Below are positions 46,037 to 54,253 of a stretch of DNA of 64,000 nt, piece after piece. The stretch's first letter is position 1, and each line of letters opens with the position of its first letter. The notes under the pieces are model-generated. The model was given only the letters and a program-made list of their open reading frames with translations, searched no databases and was not told the DNA's origin. Source of the DNA: Solirubrobacter deserti (GTDB lineage Bacteria > Actinomycetota > Thermoleophilia > Solirubrobacterales > Solirubrobacteraceae); contig NZ_QPKJ02000004.1 in assembly GCF_003344625.1 (NCBI RefSeq), forward strand, positions 496,001 through 560,000, written 5' to 3'. The position numbers and the translations under genes were made by a program.

Positions 46037-48226
46037 GTGGAGCCGGACCTGGAGACGCTCAAGCGGGTCGAGCAGCGGGTGCTGTGGCTGGCGACGAGCA
46101 TCGTCCACCACGCCAACCGCGTGCGCCCGAACCCGTCGGGCGTGAAGGTCGGCGGCCATCAGGCCTCCAGCGCGAGCATGGTGAGCCTGATGACCGCGCT
46201 CTACTTCGCGGTCCTCGAGGCGCCCGACCGGGTCAGTGTGAAGCCCCACGCCAGCCCGGTCCTGCACGCGATCAACCACCTGCTCGGCCGGCTGGATTCC
46301 CGGTACCTCACCACCCTGCGCCAGTTCGGCGGCCTGCAGTCGTACCCGAGCCGCACCAAGGACCCGGACCCGGTCGACTACTCGACCGGGTCCGTCGGCC
46401 TGGGCGCGACCGCCCCGATCTGGGGCGCGCTCGCGCACCGCTACGTCGCCGGTCACTTCGACGTCCCGCGCGGCGGCCGCCAGATCGCGCTGATCGGGGA
46501 CGCCGAGCTCGACGAGGGCGCGTGCTGGGAGGCGATCGCCGACCCGATGGTCGCGCGGCTGGGCGAGGTGATGTGGGTGGTCGACCTCAACCGCCAGTCG
46601 CTGGACCGCGTGGTGCCCGACATCGCCGCCGGCCGGCTCGCCGCGATGTTCGAGGCCGCCGGCTGGCACACGGTGATGGTCAAGTACGGGCCCAAGCTGG
46701 CCGAGCACCACGCGCTCCGCGCCCGCATCGACGCGATGCCCAACGAGGAGTACCAGCGCCTGCTGCGCGCCTACGCGCCCGAGCTGCGGCGCCGCCTCGA
46801 GGTCGACACGGACGGCCTCAGCGACGAGGACCTGCTCGCCACCTTCCGCGACCTCGGCGGCCACGACCTGCAGAGCCTGATCGACGGCTACCGCCAGGCC
46901 GACGCCGTCCAGGACCGCCCGAGCGTCGTCTTCGCCTACACGATCAAGGGCTGGTCGCTGCCCACCGAGGGCCACCCGGCCAACCACTCCGCGCTGCTCA
47001 GCCACGAGCAGTACCGTGAGCTGGCGGCCAAGCTCGGGGAGGACGCCGACGACCCGTTCAAGCCGCTCGACGGCGCCGCCGCCGAGCTGTGCCGCACCGT
47101 CGGCGTGAAACTGCGCCGCACCGACACCCCCACCGCGCCCGCGCCCGAGGTCCCGCGCGACGTCGGCCGCAAGCACACCGGCAAGGCCTCGACGCAGCAG
47201 GCGTTCGGGCGCTTCTTCGTCGACCTCACGCGCGAGGCGCCCGCGGTCGCCGAGCGGGTCGTGACCGTGAGCCCCGACGTCGGCACCTCCACCAACCTCG
47301 GCGGTTGGATCAACAAGGCCGGCATCTGGAACGTCGGCGACCGCATCGACTGGTTCGCCGACGACACCGACACCCTCGTGCGCTGGCGCGAGTCCGACCA
47401 CGGCCGTCACATCGAGCTCGGCATCGCCGAGGTCAACCTCGTCGGCCTGCTCGGCGAGCTCGGCGCCACGTGGTCGCGCGACGGCCAGCCGCTGCTGCCG
47501 GTCGGCACGATCTACGACCCGTTCGTGTCCCGCGCGCTGGAGCCGTGGTCGTTCGGGATCTACTCCGGCGGCCAGTCGATCCTCGTCGGCACGCCGTCCG
47601 GCGTCACGCTCGGGCCGGAGGGCGGCGCGCACCAGTCAGTGATCACACCGAGCATCGGCATCGAGCAGCCCGGCTGCGTCGCCTACGAGCCGGCGTTCGG
47701 CCAGGACTTCGAGTGGTGCTTCCTGCACGCGCTCGCGCAGCTCGGCAAGCCCGGCGGTTCATCGGCCTACTTCCGCCTCTCCACCCGTCCGATCGACCAA
47801 GCGCTCCACACCGGCACGCGGGAGGGTGCGATCGCGGGCGGCTACAAGCTGCGCGCCAACCCGGACGCCAAGGTGAGCATCGCCGTCATGGGCGCGCTCG
47901 TCCCCGAGGCGCTGCAGGCCGCCGAGGAGCTCGGGAACGCGGAGGTCGTTTGCATCACGAGCGCCGACCTGCTGTTCCGCTCCCACCAGGCGCGCTCCGG
48001 CTTCGGCGACGGCGAGCCGCGCACGCTCGCCGGCCTGTTCCGGCCCGGCGTCCCGATCGTCAGCCTGCTCGACGGGCACCCGCACACGCTCAGCTTCCTC
48101 GGCTCCCCGATCACCTGCCTGGGCGTGCAGCGCTTCGGCCAGGCCGGCGACATCCTCGAGCTCTACGAGCACCACGAGATCGACGCCGAGTCAGTGGTGG
48201 GCGCTGCCCTCGACCTGATGAGCTAG
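46037..48226 (+). CDS. thiamine-diphosphate E1/transketolase-like enzyme (AceE-related)
   Basis: The 729-residue product resembles homodimeric pyruvate dehydrogenase E1 and transketolase. It has SGVKVGGHQASSASM near the N-terminus, the ThDP motif IGDAELDEGACWEA, DLNRQSLDRV, TIKGWSLPTEGHPANHSALL, and the second-half TVSPDVGTSTNLGGWINKAG. It is about 150 residues shorter than AceE (around 880), and no E2 or E3 gene is nearby, so a normal pyruvate dehydrogenase role is doubtful. It probably handles a different 2-keto acid made in this cluster. It overlaps the convergent diguanylate cyclase by 36 bp. Confidence 0.85.
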   Translation: MEPDLETLKRVEQRVLWLATSIVHHANRVRPNPSGVKVGGHQASSASMVSLMTALYFAVLEAPDRVSVKPHASPVLHAINHLLGRLDSRYLTTLRQFGGLQSYPSRTKDPDPVDYSTGSVGLGATAPIWGALAHRYVAGHFDVPRGGRQIALIGDAELDEGACWEAIADPMVARLGEVMWVVDLNRQSLDRVVPDIAAGRLAAMFEAAGWHTVMVKYGPKLAEHHALRARIDAMPNEEYQRLLRAYAPELRRRLEVDTDGLSDEDLLATFRDLGGHDLQSLIDGYRQADAVQDRPSVVFAYTIKGWSLPTEGHPANHSALLSHEQYRELAAKLGEDADDPFKPLDGAAAELCRTVGVKLRRTDTPTAPAPEVPRDVGRKHTGKASTQQAFGRFFVDLTREAPAVAERVVTVSPDVGTSTNLGGWINKAGIWNVGDRIDWFADDTDTLVRWRESDHGRHIELGIAEVNLVGLLGELGATWSRDGQPLLPVGTIYDPFVSRALEPWSFGIYSGGQSILVGTPSGVTLGPEGGAHQSVITPSIGIEQPGCVAYEPAFGQDFEWCFLHALAQLGKPGGSSAYFRLSTRPIDQALHTGTREGAIAGGYKLRANPDAKVSIAVMGALVPEALQAAEELGNAEVVCITSADLLFRSHQARSGFGDGEPRTLAGLFRPGVPIVSLLDGHPHTLSFLGSPITCLGVQRFGQAGDILELYEHHEIDAESVVGAALDLMS

Positions 48227-49495
48227 CCGCTTCTCGTCGTACATGCGGCGGTCGGCGAGGTCGACCAGGTCCTCGACGTCCTCGTGGCCGTCGAGCGTCG
48301 CCATGCCGATGCTCGCGCCGAGCCGGTTGCGGCGCCCCTCGGCGGTCATCTCGCGCCCGACCTGCGCCACCGCGTCGCGCATCTCGTCCGCGACGTGCAG
48401 TGCCTGGCCGGGGTTGACGTGGAGGATCAGCGCGGCGAACTCATCGCCGCCGATCCGGCCCAGGACGTCGCTCGAGCGCAGCCGCGTCCGCAGCGCCCGG
48501 TGCACGCGCACCAGCGCCTCGTCGCCGGCCTGGTGGCCCCAGCGGTCGTTGATCTCCTTGAAGCGGTCCAGGTCGACGACCGCGATCGCCGCCGACTCGC
48601 CGTACCGCCGCGCCCGCGACGCGGCGCGTTCGGCCTCGGCGAGGAAGTGGCGCCGGTTGTAGGCGCCGGTCAGCGGATCGCGGATCGCCAGCTGGGTGAG
48701 CCGGCGGTCGTCCTCGGCCAGTCGCTCGACCGCCTTGCTGACCACGAACGCCAGCCCGGCGACCGCGGCGAGCGTCATCACCCACGCCGCGACGCTCGGT
48801 GCCCACCATCCCGCCCGGGCCGCGGCCGTCGCGAGCGCACCCGAGAGCACCGGGATGCCGAGCACGGGCGGCACCATCCGGCGCGCGAAGCGCCCGCTGA
48901 GCGTGCGGTCGAAGAGCGTGCCGACCGGGTGCGCCAGGACCACGCCGAACGCGATCAGCATCGCGCACAACGCCGCGGACCAGGACATCTGGACGGACCG
49001 CGACACGCCGTAGAAGAGCGGCACGCCGAGCAGGAAGCCGATCGTCGCGGCGCCGCCCAGCGCGCCGGCGGCGATCGCGAGGCGGCGCGTGATCGGCCAG
49101 CCGTGTCCGTCGAGCGCGATCGCCACGCCGAGCAGGACGAGCGCCGCCGCCGTGAGCGCCGATATGCGGACGTCGGCGCCGAGCAGCGTGCGGTTGACCC
49201 ACGTGCCATCGGCGAGCAGCGCGTCGAGCAGCCCGACGGTTCCGGCCACGCACGCGAAGGCTCCGGCGGCGACCTTCAGGCGGGCCCGGTCGGGCATCGC
49301 CCAGGTGCCGAGCGCGGCGCCGAGGAAGCCGACGCAGGAGAGGGGCGACATCGGCGCGAGCGTGTCGGTGCGTGTGGCAACCTGCAGGCCCGCGCTCCAC
49401 GCCAGGAGCATGGTCCCGGCGATCAGCGCAACGCTGCACGAGACAATTTGACGCGCTCTGGGCGCGTCAATCCAATGATTCTCCTCCAACGTCAT
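48191..49495 (-). CDS. membrane-bound GGDEF diguanylate cyclase
   Basis: The 434-residue product has eight or so hydrophobic segments (about residues 15-245) and a GGDEF domain starting at DPLTGAYNRRHFL, with active site RIGGDEFAALIL. The DLDRFKEINDRWGH magnesium/GTP region is intact, so it should make cyclic di-GMP. It is the second membrane cyclase in the window and the N-terminal region differs from that at 3141. A perfect 9 bp inverted repeat (49448-49470) lies in codons 9-16. Confidence 0.9.
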   Translation of the reverse strand: MTLEENHWIDAPRARQIVSCSVALIAGTMLLAWSAGLQVATRTDTLAPMSPLSCVGFLGAALGTWAMPDRARLKVAAGAFACVAGTVGLLDALLADGTWVNRTLLGADVRISALTAAALVLLGVAIALDGHGWPITRRLAIAAGALGGAATIGFLLGVPLFYGVSRSVQMSWSAALCAMLIAFGVVLAHPVGTLFDRTLSGRFARRMVPPVLGIPVLSGALATAAARAGWWAPSVAAWVMTLAAVAGLAFVVSKAVERLAEDDRRLTQLAIRDPLTGAYNRRHFLAEAERAASRARRYGESAAIAVVDLDRFKEINDRWGHQAGDEALVRVHRALRTRLRSSDVLGRIGGDEFAALILHVNPGQALHVADEMRDAVAQVGREMTAEGRRNRLGASIGMATLDGHEDVEDLVDLADRRMYDEKRLAHQVEGSAHH

Positions 49496-49538
49496 AGACC
49501 TTCCACAAATGGGAATACCCCAGTGAGAGACGTTTGAC

Positions 49539-49700
49539 GTGCTGCCCACGCTCCTCACCGTCATAACCGCGGCGCTGCTGGGTGGCGCGATCGCAGCCGA
49601 GATCACGGCCGTGGTGGTGCTCGCGGCGGCCGCGCTCGTGCTGATCGGGCTCGCCAACGGCGTGCGCGAGCTCGCGCACTTCTGCGACCGCGAGCGTTAG
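49539..49700 (+). CDS. 53-residue hydrophobic small protein
   Basis: A GTG at 49539 opens a frame coding a two-helix hydrophobic peptide (LPTLLTVITAALLGGAIAAE, then ITAVVVLAAAALVLIGLANG) with a charged end ([11 protein letters not shown]). Codon use fits the genome. The only translation signal is a weak GAGAG. It fills the gap between two minus-strand genes and its TAG shares four bases with the Nudix stop. Moderate support only. Confidence 0.45.
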   Translation: MLPTLLTVITAALLGGAIAAEITAVVVLAAAALVLIGLANGVRELAHFCDRER

Positions 49701-50302
49701 CGCTCGTCGTCGAGCACGATCCGGGCAGCCTCGCCCTGACCCTCGACGCGCGGCTTGACCGGCCGCACCTCGTGCGTCGACGCCCATTCGATCAGCGCGT
49801 CGGCGGACCCGAAGCGCGCCACCTGCTCGAGCGTCTTGATGGTCGGGAACACCATCAGCAGCTCGCCGGCCTCCGCGCCCGCGAGCGCGCGGTCCGGCTG
49901 AAACCAGCGCGCGTCGACGATCTCTGACCCGTCGATCTCGACCTCGGCCCCGTCCGGGGCGACCGCGACGAAGAACCAGGTGTCAAACCGGATCGACACC
50001 TCCTCGGGCGTGATCCAGCGCGCGAAGGGGACGAGCGCGGCGGGATCGGGCAGCGTGATCCCGACCTCCTCGCGCACCTCGCGCAGAGCCGCGGCGCGGT
50101 GGTCCTCGGACGCGTCGACAGCGCCGCCGGGGAACACCCAGGCGCCGCCCATGAAGCGCGCCTTGGGCGTGCGCTGGGCCAGCAGCACCTCCAGCCGCTG
50201 GGCGCCGCCGCGCACCACGAGCACCGTCGCGGCCTGCCGCGGCGTGGTGGGGACGCCGGTCTCGTTGAGGATCGTTCCGGGCTCGGGACCGTCTTGCGCC
50301 AT
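49697..50302 (-). CDS. Nudix hydrolase
   Basis: The 201-residue product has a Nudix box, [20 protein letters not shown] followed by EVGI, and the long C-terminal part of the NUDT7/NUDT19-like group (coenzyme A or acyl-CoA diphosphatases), with [13 protein letters not shown]. CoA-type substrate is a family-based guess. ATG 50302 is positioned by TAGGCT six bases upstream. It is divergent from rubredoxin with a shared promoter core. Confidence 0.9.
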   Translation of the reverse strand: MAQDGPEPGTILNETGVPTTPRQAATVLVVRGGAQRLEVLLAQRTPKARFMGGAWVFPGGAVDASEDHRAAALREVREEVGITLPDPAALVPFARWITPEEVSIRFDTWFFVAVAPDGAEVEIDGSEIVDARWFQPDRALAGAEAGELLMVFPTIKTLEQVARFGSADALIEWASTHEVRPVKPRVEGQGEAARIVLDDER

Positions 50303-50326
50303 CAGGCCAGCCTAATATGCGCCCGC
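50303..50326. promoter_or_regulatory. bidirectional leaderless promoter with overlapping -10 boxes
   Basis: Minus-strand TAGGCT (complement of 50309-50314) is six bases from the Nudix ATG. Plus-strand TAATAT (50313-50318) is eight bases from the rubredoxin ATG. The two hexamers share the TA at 50313-50314. Both genes would be leaderless. Confidence 0.65.
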
Positions 50327-50506
50327 ATGAGCACGGACACGGACCGGCAGTGGATCTGCGAATCCTGCGGCTTCATCTATGACCCGGAGGAAGGCGATCC
50401 CGACGGCGGGATCGACGAGGGCACCGCCTTCGAGGACATCCCGACGGACTGGTATTGCCCGGTCTGCGGCGCCAGGAAAGCGGATTTCTCGCCCTTCGAG
50501 GGCTAG
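50327..50506 (+). CDS. rubredoxin
   Basis: The 59-residue one-iron electron carrier has the two cysteine knuckles [10 protein letters not shown] and [11 protein letters not shown] and the acidic centre [19 protein letters not shown], full length for a rubredoxin. In actinobacteria such proteins often feed electrons to alkane hydroxylases or oxidases, but no such partner is adjacent. Its TAG stop is part of the -10 box of the next gene. Confidence 0.96.
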   Translation: MSTDTDRQWICESCGFIYDPEEGDPDGGIDEGTAFEDIPTDWYCPVCGARKADFSPFEG

Positions 50507-50516
50507 CCTCAACTCC
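50504..50516 (+). promoter_or_regulatory. -10 box overlapping the rubredoxin stop
   Basis: TAGCCT (50504-50509) starts with the rubredoxin stop codon and lies seven bases before GTG 50517. Confidence 0.55.
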
Positions 50517-52049
50517 GTGGCAGCCCTCGAGTCCCGAGGCGCTGAGCGGCGCCTGCGGCTGCCGCTCGAGGCGCTGGTCTTCTCCGTCGGTTTCAGCACC
50601 CTGGGTGCCGAGATCGCCGCGACGCGCCTGCTCGCGCCGTTCTTCGGGACCTCGACGGTCATCTGGGCGAACACGATCGCGGTCGTGCTGCTGGCGCTCG
50701 CGGCGGGCTACAAGCTCGGCGGGACGCTGGCCGACCGCCGGCCGTCCCCGCGGGCGCTGTGCCTGTGCGTGCTGGCGGGCTCGGCGCTGCTCGCGGTGGT
50801 GCCGTTCATCGCCCATCCGTTCCTGTCGCTGAGCGTGGACGCGTTCGACGAGGTGTCGGTGGGCGCGTTCGCCGCCTCGCTGTTCGGGACGCTGGTGCTG
50901 GTGGCCGTGCCCCTGCTGCTGCTCGGCACGGTCTCGCCGTGGGCGACGCGTCTCAAGCTCGCGTCGGTCGAGGAGGCGGGCGCGGTGTCCGGGCGCCTGT
51001 ACGCGCTCTCCACCGTCGGCTCGCTGCTGGGCGTGTTCTTCGTCGCGCTGTGGGCGATCGAGGCGATCGGGTCCCAGCGCACGTTCCTGGTGCTGGCGCT
51101 GGTGCCCGCGCTGGTCGCGGCGGTCTCGCTCTTCGATCTCGAGCTGCTGCTCGTGCCCGCCGCGCTGGCCGCGGCGCTGCTCATCCCGCCCGGCACGACC
51201 AAGCCCGCCGCGGACGCGCGCGTGCTCTACGAGGTGGAGACGCCGTACCAGTACGCGCGGGTGGTCGAGCGCGACAGCGACCGCGCGCGGATGCTCGAGC
51301 TCAATGAGGGCCAGGCGATCCACTCGCTGGCGCGGCCCGGCACCGTGCTGACCGGCGGCTACTGGGACGGCTTTCTGACGATGCCGTTCGCGACCGGCTC
51401 GGGGCGCCCGCCGGCGCGGATCGCGGCGCTCGGCACGGCGGCCGGCACCGTCCCGCGCGCGTACGCCCGGTACTACCCGGAGACGGTGATCGACGCCGTC
51501 GACATCGACCCCGAGCTGTTCAAGATCGGCCACCGCTACTTCGGTTTGGAGGCGAGGCCGCAGCTGCGCGAGCACACGCAGGACGCGCGCCCGTTCCTGC
51601 GCCAGACCGAAGAGCGCTACGACGCGATCTTCGTCGACGCCTACCGCCAGCCCTACATCCCCTTCTACCTGACCACGAAGGAGTTCTTCGAGCTCGTGCA
51701 GGACCGCTTGAACCCGGGCGGGTCGGTGATCGTCAACATCGGCCATCCAAATGACTCGCCCGCGCTGGAGGAGGCGATGAGCACGACGATGGGCGCCGTG
51801 TTCGAGCACGTTGTGCGCGACCCGATCCGGTCGCAGAACTCGCTCGTGATGGCGTCGGACGTGCCGCTCAGCGCGGGCGCGATCGCGCGCGCGCCGGTGT
51901 CCTCTGACTTGACGCAGCTCGCGCAGGACAGCGCGGCGCGGATCGAAGGGCCGCTGCGCGGCGGGTCCGTCTTCACCGACGACCGCGCGCCGGTCGAGTG
52001 GCTGATCGACGCCTCGATCGTCTCGTACGCGGCGGAGGAGAACGGATGA
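50517..52049 (+). CDS. membrane protein fused to spermidine synthase-like domain
   Basis: The 510-residue product has six or seven hydrophobic segments (about residues 15-225, GFSTLGAEIAATRLLAPFFG at the start). A cytoplasmic spermidine synthase-like Rossmann domain follows, with ALGTAAGTVPRAYARYYP, the ligand loop DAVDIDPELFKIG, and YDAIFVDAYRQPYIPFYLTT in place of the usual YDVIxxDxxDP. This arrangement is common in actinobacteria, with unproven substrates. Its stop overlaps the next gene, a copy of its own membrane half (ATGA). Confidence 0.9.
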   Translation: MAALESRGAERRLRLPLEALVFSVGFSTLGAEIAATRLLAPFFGTSTVIWANTIAVVLLALAAGYKLGGTLADRRPSPRALCLCVLAGSALLAVVPFIAHPFLSLSVDAFDEVSVGAFAASLFGTLVLVAVPLLLLGTVSPWATRLKLASVEEAGAVSGRLYALSTVGSLLGVFFVALWAIEAIGSQRTFLVLALVPALVAAVSLFDLELLLVPAALAAALLIPPGTTKPAADARVLYEVETPYQYARVVERDSDRARMLELNEGQAIHSLARPGTVLTGGYWDGFLTMPFATGSGRPPARIAALGTAAGTVPRAYARYYPETVIDAVDIDPELFKIGHRYFGLEARPQLREHTQDARPFLRQTEERYDAIFVDAYRQPYIPFYLTTKEFFELVQDRLNPGGSVIVNIGHPNDSPALEEAMSTTMGAVFEHVVRDPIRSQNSLVMASDVPLSAGAIARAPVSSDLTQLAQDSAARIEGPLRGGSVFTDDRAPVEWLIDASIVSYAAEENG

Positions 52050-52663
52050 GCGCGGCCGCTGTCCGGAGGGCGCCGGCGCCGTGGGGGTTCGTCGAGCTCG
52101 TCAAGTTCGTCTCCGGCATCACGACGCTGGCGGCCGAGCTCGCCGCGGCGCGGCTGATCGCGCCCGCGTTCGGGGCGTCGACGATCGTCTGGGCGAATAC
52201 CATCGCCATCGCCTTGGCAGCGTTGGCGATCGGCTACTGGCTCGGCGGCCGCCTGGCGGACCGCCATCCCACCGCGCGCGCGATGGCGCGCGGCGGGCTC
52301 GCGGGCGCGGTCATGGTGGCGCTGATCCCGCTCGTCGCGATCCCGCTGCTCGGGGTGACCGAGGACTCGCTCGGTGAGTTCGGCGGCTCGTTCCTCGTCC
52401 AGTTGCTCCTGGTCGCACCGCCGCTGGTGATGCTCGGCGCGTTGACGCCATGGTCGATCCGGCTGCGCGTGGACTCGCTGGACGGCGCCGGCGACGCGAC
52501 CGGCCGCCTGTACGCGCTGTCGACCGCGGGCGGGCTCGTCGGCAACTTCGCCGCCGCGCTGGCGCTGATCCCGCTGGTCGGCACCACCTGGACGTTCATC
52601 ATCGCGGCGGGCCTGCTCGCCCTCACCTGCGCGCCGAAGGCATGGTCCTCCAAGCCTGCCTGA
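52046..52663 (+). CDS. membrane-only paralogue of the spermidine synthase-like fusion
   Basis: The 205-residue product repeats the membrane half of the upstream protein (SGITTLAAELAAARLIAPAF, WANTIAIALAALAIGYWLGG, LYALSTAGGLVGNFAAALAL) and then stops. It has no catalytic domain. The frame ends naturally and is coupled to the upstream gene, so it looks like a functional half-size partner rather than decay, perhaps forming a heteromeric membrane unit. It overlaps the BKACE gene by 22 bp. Confidence 0.85.
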   Translation: MSAAAVRRAPAPWGFVELVKFVSGITTLAAELAAARLIAPAFGASTIVWANTIAIALAALAIGYWLGGRLADRHPTARAMARGGLAGAVMVALIPLVAIPLLGVTEDSLGEFGGSFLVQLLLVAPPLVMLGALTPWSIRLRVDSLDGAGDATGRLYALSTAGGLVGNFAAALALIPLVGTTWTFIIAAGLLALTCAPKAWSSKPA

Positions 52664-53337
52664 ACGGGGACCGGACGTCCGGCGTCCCGCGCTCGCCCCA
52701 GGAGCTGGGCGCGGAAGCGCGGGCGTGCGTCGCGGCGGGCGCGCAGTCGATCCACGCGCACCCGCGCGACGGCGACGGACACGAGACGCTGGATGGCGCG
52801 CACATCGCCGCCGCCGTGCGCGAGCTGCGCACCTGCGGCGTGGAGATCTCGCTCTCGACCGGCCTGTGGATCACCGCCGGCGACGTCGACGCCCGCCTGC
52901 GCGCCGTGCGCGGCTGGACCGACGTCCCGGACCTCGTCTCGCTGAACCTGAGCGAGGAGGGCTGGCACGAGCTGGCCGGCGTGCTCACCGGGCACGGCAT
53001 CGGGATCGAGGCCGGCGTCTGGACCGCGGCCGACGCCGAGCGCCTGCTCGCCAGCGGGCTGGACGTGCGCCGCATCCTGGTCGAGCCGCGCACCGAGAGC
53101 TCCGCCGAGGCGGTCGCGATCGCCGACGAGATCGACCTCGCGCTCGACGAGGGCGGCAGCACCGTGCGGCGCCTGCACCACGGCGTCGGCCCGGCGACCT
53201 GGGCGGTCCTCGACGCGGCCGTCCCGCGCGGGCACGACATCCGCGTCGGGTTGGAGGACGTCACCACCCTCCCGGACGGGCGCCGCGCTCCCGACAACGC
53301 GGCGCTCGTGGTCGAAGCCGTGCTGCGCTACCGCTGA
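52642..53337 (+). CDS. BKACE family (3-keto-5-aminohexanoate cleavage enzyme-like)
   Basis: The 231-residue TIM-barrel protein matches the beta-keto acid cleavage (BKACE, DUF849) family, which condenses a beta-keto acid with acetyl-CoA to give acetoacetate and a new CoA ester. It has the N-terminal ACLNGDR, the metal histidines SIHAHPRDGDG, SLSTGLWIT and a C-terminal RVGLEDVTTLPDG. At 231 residues it is shorter than classic members (about 275-300). It starts inside the previous gene. The link to the membrane proteins may only be co-expression. Confidence 0.88.
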   Translation: MVLQACLNGDRTSGVPRSPQELGAEARACVAAGAQSIHAHPRDGDGHETLDGAHIAAAVRELRTCGVEISLSTGLWITAGDVDARLRAVRGWTDVPDLVSLNLSEEGWHELAGVLTGHGIGIEAGVWTAADAERLLASGLDVRRILVEPRTESSAEAVAIADEIDLALDEGGSTVRRLHHGVGPATWAVLDAAVPRGHDIRVGLEDVTTLPDGRRAPDNAALVVEAVLRYR

Positions 53338-53510
53338 ACCAGCGCGCGCACCCGGTGGTAGCGGTCGTGCAGGAAGATCGCCGCCTGCTCGGCCTTGGCC
53401 TGGCGGCGGGCGGCCTGTTCGGCCTCGGAGAGGGTGGCGAACCACGCGCGACCGACGGTCCACCCGCCCGTGGTGGTGTGCGGGACGACATGGAGCTCAG
53501 CTACGGCCAT
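53328..53510 (-). CDS. DUF2188-like small protein
   Basis: The 60-residue product (AELHVVPHTTTGGWTVGRAW, then FATLSEAEQAARRQAKAEQA) follows the DUF2188 pattern of a strand with GGW followed by a TxxEAxxxA helix. Function is unknown in the family. The ATG at 53510 has no clear Shine-Dalgarno sequence. It is convergent with BKACE (10 bp overlap) and divergent from a secreted protein gene. Confidence 0.75.
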   Translation of the reverse strand: MAVAELHVVPHTTTGGWTVGRAWFATLSEAEQAARRQAKAEQAAIFLHDRYHRVRALVQR

Positions 53511-53595
53511 GAGGACATTGAAGGCGTCCGCAGGCGGCCGCCATGTGGACCGTCGGCCAAAATCTCGCCGGAACCGCTGGACACGCGGGCCGGGG

Positions 53596-53653
53596 CGCCA
53601 CACCCATAGGGGTGTGGCGGACCGCACAGGGCCAAAGATCGGGGAAGTTCCCC
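53596..53653. repeat. two perfect palindromes in the divergent region before a secreted protein gene
   Basis: CGCCACACCC-ATAG-GGGTGTGGCG (53596-53619) is a perfect 10 bp stem with four-base loop. GGGGAAGTTCCCC (53641-53653) is a 13-base palindrome. Both lie in the 180 bp between a minus-strand gene (start 53510) and a plus-strand gene (start 53691), so they are operators or leader hairpins rather than terminators. Confidence 0.7.
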
Positions 53654-53690
53654 GACGCAGGCGGGCCTGGGCGGGGCCGAAGATGCGGCC

Positions 53691-54206
53691 ATGAAGATCC
53701 TCCCCCGAATCGCTGCCCTGATGCTGGCGTCCGCGGCCATCGCGTTCACGATGGCCGGCACCGCCTCCGCCAACACGCCGATGATGATCGTCGCCGACGG
53801 TGGCTCGACGATGAAGATCCACGACGACGAGAACGTGGCCTGGGAGGCCACGATGTGGGAGTACAAGACGTTCAGCCTGAGCGGGCTCGTGTTCGGCACG
53901 CTCGGCGCCGGCAACGCCGTCTTCAACCACAAGCACGCACGCTGCTGGGGCAACGAGGTCCGCGGCGAGCTGATCGTCGACGCGCACCGCTGGAGCAATA
54001 CGAACGCCGCCACGATCACCGCGCACATCGACCTCTACGAAGGCGCGAGCTGCTCGACCACCGACCACGACGGCCAGTCCCCGTTCGTCACGTTCACGCT
54101 CAAGCCGGGTGAGGCACGGACGGTGCAGCTCCGGGCGGACAACAACGACGAGGGCGACGCCGACCACGCCGCCGCCAAGGTCACCTTCCGGGCCGTCCCC
54201 CTCTAA
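53691..54206 (+). CDS. secreted protein of unknown function
   Basis: The 171-residue product has a signal peptide (about residues 1-27, ending ASA) and a mature part with two cysteines (HARCWGNEV and GASCSTTDHDG) and a beta-rich, Thr/Asp-rich end (VTFTLKPGEARTVQLRADN). No family is recognised. The region upstream is unusually long and carries two palindromes, suggesting regulated expression. No -10 box is close to the ATG, so a leader is likely. Confidence 0.75.
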   Translation: MKILPRIAALMLASAAIAFTMAGTASANTPMMIVADGGSTMKIHDDENVAWEATMWEYKTFSLSGLVFGTLGAGNAVFNHKHARCWGNEVRGELIVDAHRWSNTNAATITAHIDLYEGASCSTTDHDGQSPFVTFTLKPGEARTVQLRADNNDEGDADHAAAKVTFRAVPL

Positions 54207-54253
54207 GCGGCCCCTGTGGAACACCGGCACATCGCCCGTTCTTCAGCGACCTT

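Noticed and set aside
46037..48226. Naming the E1-like gene aceE
   Set aside because: It is notably shorter than AceE, has no E2/E3 neighbours and sits in a GntR-controlled cluster, so the name would overstate the evidence.
49448..49470. Perfect 9 bp inverted repeat (TTGACGCGC-N5-GCGCGTCAA) as a terminator
   Set aside because: It is inside the first codons of the diguanylate cyclase gene and has no U-tract. It could be an operator, but nothing else supports that.
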